Below, one piece after another: positions 28,311 to 34,485 of a stretch of DNA of 34,485 nucleotides. Within the stretch, counting starts at the first letter, position 1. Each line of letters opens with the position of its first letter. Both the position numbers and the translations under genes were made by a program. The notes under the pieces were generated by a model. It did not search any database, had not been told where the DNA came from, and worked only from the letters and a program-made list of their open reading frames with translations. The stretch is from Zygnema cylindricum. Its lineage: Eukaryota > Streptophyta > Zygnematophyceae > Zygnematales > Zygnemataceae. The stretch lies in NCBI GenBank assembly GCA_037447655.1, contig JBBHKE010000418.1, positions 1 through 34,485 on the forward strand, read 5' to 3'.

Positions 28311-30227
28311 CCCCATAAGTATCAAAATAAACTTGATTGTAGGATTATTTAGCAACGCCTGTTCGACCAGAGCCCTTAACCCCTTCGGTTTGGGTTGACG
28401 TTTTATTAATTCCGGTACGTAGCTTTGAAGTAAGTTGTTAAATGAATTGAGTCGATAGACGCCAAATTTTTGGAGGTTTTTAGGCGCACGCTCACACAGG
28501 TAGCCGCATTTCGGCTTTTGTTCATTATTGAGGACATGGTTTGAGGCGGCTTTTAATTAAAGGAATTTTGGAGGAAATAGAAGAGAACGGAAGAGAAAAC
28601 ATGGGACACTCTAATTCCGGTTTTTTTATTAATGTGGTATATTTTTCCCAAATGTCTACCAATGTCATTTCATTGTATCCCCAGTGATGAGTAATATAGT
28701 CCACCATAAATAAATGACATTCTCTCCTTAAATGTACTTATTAACCTTGTGACACATCAAAGACTACACCTTACGACTTAGATAAGAATGATCTCAACAC
28801 ACATAAAAGAATACATAACACACGAACCAAATACACAAAGCACTTAACAACTTCAATACACATGATATCTCCAAAAACTCTTATGTCATCTCAAAGCAAC
28901 AAAGCTACGCCATCAACCATGTTTCTTGTCTACGTTTCCTATACTCGACAACTCTAAAGAACTACAGCTTAGGTCCCTACTTTTCTTAACCCATTGATAT
29001 CTGTTCAGCAAGGCTCTCATGAATATATAAAATTATGAGCCACCTATATCTGACAAAACAATAAAAAGAACAAATGCGCATGTTTACTGATAAGTCTAAG
29101 TCTAATTGGTACTCCCACGGTGATTGTCCTAACGGCAAGAGCTAGCCAGGTTGATTCCTCACAATACTTAAAGTCAACACTCATTTGTTTGTATGTACAA
29201 GAACGTCTGTTAAAATACTTGCCGATTGTCCTCACGCCACATAACTAAAGTTAGTACAGCCATCGGCCGTAAAGAATCCTTTATATCGGATTGCTTCGAC
29301 AAATCAAATCCGCTGCGTACCTCTCAAGGTTTCGTACCGTCGCATTAAATGTTGCGACACTCCTATAAGATTGCGTCGTATGTCCACATCCGGATCGCTT
29401 CGCGATCCTCCAAGTAATGTTTACCAAATCACATGAACCATCGTCGACCGAATACTCCCCTAATTTGTGTACATCCTGTAACGTATTTATGGCTACACTA
29501 AAATTTGTGTGTACGAAACTAAGTCTTCAAAAACAATACAGAGGAGAAAGGAAAGCAAAAAAGAAAAGGTTGTAACAATAGCACCTTATCATGTTTTAAA
29601 ACGGAAATTCGGGTTAATAGTGTGGAGTGAACTTAAAAACAAATAGATTACACGGTGGGGTCTAATTGATTAGGAAGAAAATCCAAGAATGGACTCATTT
29701 TAAAGAAAAACATAAAAAATCTTACAATTACTTAAAAAAAGAAAATACTTTCAAACTTTGTTTGGAAGGAGAAGAGTTTTAGCTCTGATTATTCTGCAAT
29801 ATTAACTCAAGAAGTTTTGAGGAGATTTTCCACCAACTATTTTTTCTTATTTTAAGTTCAGAGAAACAGTTGTAAAACTGACTTGCAATACGTGTGAATT
29901 TATTGACAATAGCCATTTCACAAAATTGGGCCAAAACAACCGGTTACACAAAATCAGTCTCAAAAAGCTTAAGCACTACCCAACAATTTTGCCAAGAATC
30001 TGGCAAGAGGAAATAAAAACAGAAAAAGCCCATAGTGGAAGTAATAATTTTGACACCCAACATAAATAGAAACTTTGTAAAGGTAAACATGTGTTCTAGG
30101 CGGAACATTATAAAATAGAAGTTCTTCAACCAAAAGGAAGAGTCCATTTCTCATCCGAAGAGGTATACCTTATACACTATTTTTTTTCCAATCTCACATC
30201 CATAACCAACATCCTTAAAAATGAGAA
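28311..30227. other. Noncoding, no gene recognised
   Basis: No domain-bearing frame exceeds 75 codons. The part next to 30227 probably contains the 3' UTR of the HSPA12-like gene. A phrase (tcggattgcttcgacaaatc, ccggatcgcttcgcgatcct) recurs loosely at about 29285-29410. Confidence 0.5.
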
Positions 30228-30699
30228 TCATCTTTTAAGGGAAAGGCCGCTAACGCCAGCTGAAATTTCATCAACACTATCCGGTTTAAACTTAAACACT
30301 TCCGTTATATCTCGGTACCCGTAATTCATTCCCTTGAATTCCACTTTAATATTAGCCTGTCCAAACCACAAACCGACAACGAACTCTCTCTCCTTCTCCC
30401 CCGAAGTATTTGAGATATCAACTTCAAAGTAGCCTTCTCTCTGAACTCCGTCCTCGTCGATGTAATCCGGATCCTCCGACAATGTGCTAAAAATTTCAAT
30501 TTGCAACTTTTTCTGTCCAGTTTCCTTAGGGTAGAGTTTTTTTGTCTTTGGCGTCAACGCAGAAACCGATTCTCCTATTTTTACAAATTTGGAAAAGACA
30601 TAGCACCGTCTTTCTCCGTCTCTTGTCACAAAACTCGTCTTATGGATCCCCCGCTTTAAATAGGGCAGTTGCCTTCATTCCGTACGTTTTCCTACTAAT
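30228..30699 (-). pseudogene. Detached C-terminal part of the HSPA12-like gene
   Basis: After the TAA the same frame continues with ISRKTYGMKATALFK, the expected family continuation. A +1 shift near 30650-30660 then leads to a 133-codon open stretch (CYVFSKFVKIGESV, IEIFSTLSEDPDYIDEDGV, then YFEVDISNTS). This resembles the HSPA12 C-terminal beta-rich substrate domain and ends at 30228. No intron can remove the stop without deleting conserved residues. The gene is either a recent pseudogene, a truncated protein, or there are sequence errors. Confidence 0.7.
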
Positions 30700-32420
30700 T
30701 TACGAAATAACTTCATTAGGATGCAAAATTTGCAAAAGGGCGCCGTGGCAAATAGCAATTCCGGGATTTTGAGGTCTTGTCATTCTTTCAACAAGATGAC
30801 CAAGTATTCTCAAAACACATTTATACAAGTAATCTGACTGAGAGAATCCTCCAACGAGTAAAATAACTTTGCATTTACCAGCTTTTTTCAATTCTCCTAC
30901 AGTGAGATCGACGATCTCAGCTATTACTGGCTCCATGAGGCGCTTCATATCTTCCTTTTTGTATTCGATTATTCCACGATCTTCTTCGTGCGAACTTTTT
31001 TCCTCCCAGGCTATTCTCAGTTTTGGAGGAATCTCAAGGTACTTTGTTTCAACTCCGCTGCGTAAAAGACAAAAGTTGGGCAAAATACACACATGGGATA
31101 ACAAAAAATTGTCAAGTTAACAATCAAAGAAAAAGGTAGATTGTAATGTAAGTGGCATAGGCTAGTAGCAAAGGAGCTCTACAAATAACTATCCAAGCTA
31201 TAAAAATTAAAAGAAAGCTCAACAGAAAGGTAGTTAAACTGAAAAATTCAAAATACGGAAAAAGAACCGAGCTCGTCAGAGAAAGAATCAAAATCTTACG
31301 TAAAAGCCTGTTTCATTTCATCCCAATTTTTTAGGACTTTGAACTCCACATTCGGATTTTTCAAAATAGTTTCTTGATAACAGTTCGTCTTTTTTTCCAA
31401 ATCTTCTCGAAGTAAAGAATCTAGCGTTGCGGCTCCACATAAAATCCCCTCACTTTTTGTAACTTGTTTAACTTGCCCTTCTTCTCCCACTTTTTCAAGA
31501 ACCACAATATCTACTGTTCCTCCTCCAGCATCTAAAATCAAAAACCTGTCCCCAACTTCCAGATTTATATCCATTTTACGATTACAATACACAGCAGCAG
31601 CTTCCGGCTCCAACACAATATGCACATTTTCCAATCCAGATTCTGACATTCCGGCAGATTTTGCGATGTCTTTCATTTTTTGTTTTGCTTCATTGCTCCA
31701 TATCGCCGGAACGGTAATCGCCCATTCTATGTCAGTTAAAAGCAACTCTAGCTTCAACTCCGCTTTTACCTTGTCTAGTATAAACTTCGCCATAAAACAA
31801 AGATAATCCTGGATCGCCTTATCAACTGTGATTCCCGGAGGTAAGACGATATGATCTGGAGGTTCATCGGCTAAAAGTAATTTAAAATGTGTGACAAGCA
31901 TTCCAACTTCTGATTTATAACTCTCTTCTGGTTTTTTTCTAAAAAATCCAGGCTCATAATATTTAGAACTCGCGGCTGCTGCCGCATGTCCTTGCACTGC
32001 TGCCGCATATCCTTGCACAGCTTTCCAGCCCCAATCCTTCACCACCCATATTTTGTCTTCTAAGACGTACCAAAGAGCAGTTTTCGTTTTGCAGTACGGA
32101 CTCACTGTGTCAGATAAAATAGGCCAATCCTCAACTATTTTGACGTCTTCTCCTACACCTGTACTAGTTTCCGGAGCAAATGCAAATCCAGAAAATGTCG
32201 TTCCGAAGTCAAGTCCGACGGCGTATTTTGGAGTCGGGAGAGCTGGAGCACTACAGCTCCCTGACCGCTCCATGGATTCTTGGAAGGAAATTATTAATTA
32301 TTAAAGAGTATTAAGTATATAGTATTAAGAGTATTAATATTAAGCATTACCAAAAATATTGGAGCCGTCGACTCTAGAGAAGCAATCTAACGCAAGTTTC
32401 AGCGAGATCCTGTCTGAGTC
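30700..32420 (-). CDS. HSPA12-like Hsp70-superfamily protein, at least 3 exons, prematurely stopped
   Basis: It is an atypical Hsp70-superfamily ATPase like animal/fungal HSPA12. Exons: 32420-32351 (partial, open upstream), 32278-31300, 31057-30700. Introns are 72 nt (GTAATG..CCAAG) and 242 nt (GTAAGA..ACGCAG), and phases match. Actin/Hsp70-type ATP site motifs are phosphate-1 YAVGLDFGTTFSGFAFA, connect-1 WAITVPAIWSNEAKQKM, phosphate-2 RFLILDAGGGTVDIVVLE and adenosine VILLVGGFSQSDYL. A Met at 32273 could be the start if the upstream exon is not used. Reading stops at TAA (30702-30700), although homologous coding sequence continues. An internal 24-bp duplication gives VQGYAAAVQGHAAA. Confidence 0.8.
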
Positions 32421-32494
32421 CTGTAAAAAAATGTGATTCTCATAGTGTAAGAAAGTTCATACAACATTACTGTACATTACATTACAGTAGAGTA

Positions 32495-32680
32495 TACCGC
32501 CAATCGCTATTAGCGTTGTGTACGCTAATTCCGTCCCGCTTTTTTTTTTTTATTCTCAAATAGAATTATCCATACTATTTGACGATTACTTCGAAAATTT
32601 ACAAATTCCCAATTAGCGTAAACCACGCTAATTATTTGTATACGCTAAAGAAACTTCTACGCTAATAGCGATTGGCGGTG
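32495..32680. mobile_element. MITE, TA-inserting family (186 bp), upstream of HSPA12-like exon
   Basis: TA|TACCGCCAATCGCTATTAGCG at the left and CGCTAATAGCGATTGGCGGTG|TA at the right: a 21-bp near-perfect terminal repeat, the best preserved in the window. The interior has repeats of (tac)gctaa but no type A or B core. It lies 75 bp upstream of the first visible HSPA12-like exon, so in an intron or the promoter. Confidence 0.9.
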
Positions 32681-32682
32681 TA

Positions 32683-33241
32683 GAGGCCTAGAGGGAACTT
32701 TATCCCCCGGGAAATAGCGGTTCCAGGAAAGTACAAAACTGTACTGTATAGTACAGTACAGTACTGTACCGTAGCAAACGCGTGGACAGAACAAGTATGC
32801 TTCAACACTATTGGAGGTGGATAGGCTGCAAGAGCCCAGAATGCCTCGCTGGCTCGTGCTGACTTTCAATGAATCCGTACACAAAATCATCATAGCGCAG
32901 CCTGGGTTGTTCTGACAAACTCACAAGACAACAACAAATTTTCATGCTATAGAATCAAATCTCTGGTGTGATTGAAGATTTTTGGCTATTTTCTGGCGAT
33001 ATGCTTCTATGCCAGCTCTCACTCACCGACTAAGTCAGAGCCCTCGAAGAAGATCTCTAAGGTCAAATTTATAATTTATTAATTTATTTCAATCGAGGAG
33101 GTACATCTAATCCCGGGGAATAAATATGGGAGCGACCCAAAAGCGGTGGTCTCTCTTTTCCTCTTTCGTTTGTTTGGGTTGTACAGCAGCCAGCTCTTTT
33201 TATAACCTGCGCAAGTGAGGAGTGAGGAGAAACTTTTGGTA
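32683..33241. other. Region upstream of the HSPA12-like gene, unassigned
   Basis: A tgtactgtatagtacagtac block at about 32740-32770 is followed by moderately GC-rich sequence. A first exon or promoter of the minus-strand gene may lie here, but no convincing splice-linked exon or ATG was found. Confidence 0.35.
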
Positions 33242-33826
33242 TGTCCCCATGTGTCAAAGTAAAGGTTTTTTTCTGTCGTTTCAGTTAGGCACCTAAGCGC
33301 CGTACCGCGTACAGAACAGCCGTACAAAGAAATCGAAAAAAAAAAAACGAAAAAATAGAAGTACATTTTGCGTCATCGTCGAACTTATAATGTGCTACAT
33401 GTTGTCGTCTTGTGTTTTTCGACACAAGGCCACGTCAATAAACGTCACCTTCAAACCTTAAAATTATTTTAGTTAAACAAATAATAACACATATTCGCAC
33501 GTGTCAAAAAAATCAAAATTTTCTAACGATTTTAAGCGACGATGTTTTGTACGTTTCCTTCCGGTACGTAATTTTTTTTCAGGGTTGGCGGTACGTCTAC
33601 AATGTCACGGAAAGACATGCGACGTCACAAGCAGTTCGAAAAAATAACGTGCGGCGACACAGATTTGTAAACGTTGACAACCGTCACAGGTATCGTCGAC
33701 GCATAAAATAGCCACAAACATGAGTTACGATTCCGTTATTACATATATGGACACCTGAAAAACGGGTCCGGCGGATCCGCGCTAAAATACCAAGTAAATT
33801 CGCAAAGTTAGAAGTACATGGGGACA
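33242..33826. mobile_element. TGTCCCC-ended inverted-repeat element, 585 bp
   Basis: TA|TGTCCCCATGTGTCAAAG at the left and GTACATGGGGACA|TA at the right form a short terminal repeat with TA flanks. The interior has many acgt-containing words (acgtcac, gtacgtaat) and no transposase. It is related by its ends to the 15032 and 28310 elements. Confidence 0.65.
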
Positions 33827-34485
33827 TATCCTAATGCTGCCATCAAAAAGTCAAATAAATCTCCATTAACTAAAAAATAAAGCAGACTACAGTGCACAGA
33901 TTACAGGTAAACACTAAATACGGACTCAGATTCTACTTGGGATTTTGGAGAGCGTACGGCACGCAGTCGGTAGTGCCACGATGTGCATATGGACAGCGGA
34001 CAGCTTCTGCCGTCAACCGGCAAAAATAGATTGTACGCGTCACGTCAGCCGTTGAAATACATGAGTCACGCGATCAGAGTTGAATGGAAGATTCGCGGGA
34101 AGCACAGATTACGTTTTCTAATTTCAAGCTAGAATGTACGGAAAGGGAGCTGGCATCTGACTCAGCATACCGTCGTTTAACGAACCGGTATTTGAACGGG
34201 TGTCCTCGCTAATATATGGAACAACAAAATTTTAGTCAACAAGATAAAAAACGCCCGTTACACGGGCATGGTTCGTGTTGTGGGTGTTTATGCTTGTAAA
34301 AGTTGTTGTACACTATATATTTGGGAACAACCATAGGTGGGTTTTTTGATGAACTATACAAATGTAAATTATATATGGGAATAATTACCATAGGCTGTTA
34401 TGTTTTACAACACAAATGTAGACAATTTTAAACCGAGAGAATGTCCCACGTAAGATGTAATTCTGTGCAAACATAAATGTTTTGA
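33827..34485. other. Noncoding right edge with a small perfect hairpin
   Basis: No gene is recognised. GCCCGT-TAC-ACGGGC (34253-34267) is a perfect 6-bp stem. Two loosely related ~70-bp blocks (about 34300-34370 and 34370-34430) share acaaatgta, tatatatgggaa and taccatagg. Confidence 0.5.

Noticed and set aside
30700-30720. TAA in the HSPA12-like gene read as a sense codon (altered genetic code)
   Set aside because: The AFG1-like exons need no stop read as sense, and the frameshift downstream would still break the protein, so decay or error is simpler.
34253-34267. GCCCGT-TAC-ACGGGC hairpin as a Helitron 3' end
   Set aside because: No CTRR terminus follows within the expected distance and no matching 5' TC end was seen.

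Overview
The window is eukaryotic nuclear DNA: spliced genes with GT..AG introns and polypyrimidine tracts, AT-rich noncoding sequence, and many transposon relics. The AFG1-type ATPase reads most like green-lineage homologues (for example RCVVHEIG followed by DYR, and [12 protein letters not shown] then PLGAAD). The Copia elements are also of a plant-like type, with an initiator-Met-tRNA primer site in one of them. I infer a green-lineage (possibly streptophyte) genome with low confidence; no species is recognised. LAYOUT: (1) 765-7288, minus strand: eleven exons of a mitochondrial AFG1-like AAA+ ATPase, reconstructed with matching splice phases; the last exon(s) lie left of the window. Its introns are full of tandem arrays, several of which are decayed copies of the gene's own exon-intron junctions. 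(2) About 7.4-16.8 kb: no convincing gene. It holds a cluster of short TA-inserting inverted-repeat elements (MITEs), two 8-bp-duplicating hAT-like MITEs, an orphan inverted-repeat element, satellite arrays, a 39-T run and an assembly gap. (3) 17.0-18.05 kb: an unrecognised 323-codon reading frame ending in a mirror polypyrimidine/polypurine tract. (4) 18.35-25.88 kb: a decayed Ty1/Copia retrotransposon with gag, protease, integrase, RT, RNase H, polypurine tract and 3' LTR. It is split by a direct duplication of about 0.79 kb that flanks a 1.63-kb insert carrying a second Copia relic. (5) 25.9-30.2 kb: MITEs and noncoding DNA. (6) 30228-32420, minus strand: an HSPA12-like member of the Hsp70 superfamily with at least three exons, whose C-terminus is broken by a stop and a frameshift. 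(7) 32.4-34.5 kb: two more inverted-repeat elements and noncoding DNA. The two cellular genes are both minus-strand but unrelated in function (mitochondrial protein quality control and an atypical Hsp70), and nothing links them. The most unusual signals are the splice-junction-anchored tandem duplications in the ATPase gene, and a layered stack of insertions near 14.9-16.1 kb that can be ordered from inside the window using its own empty sites.
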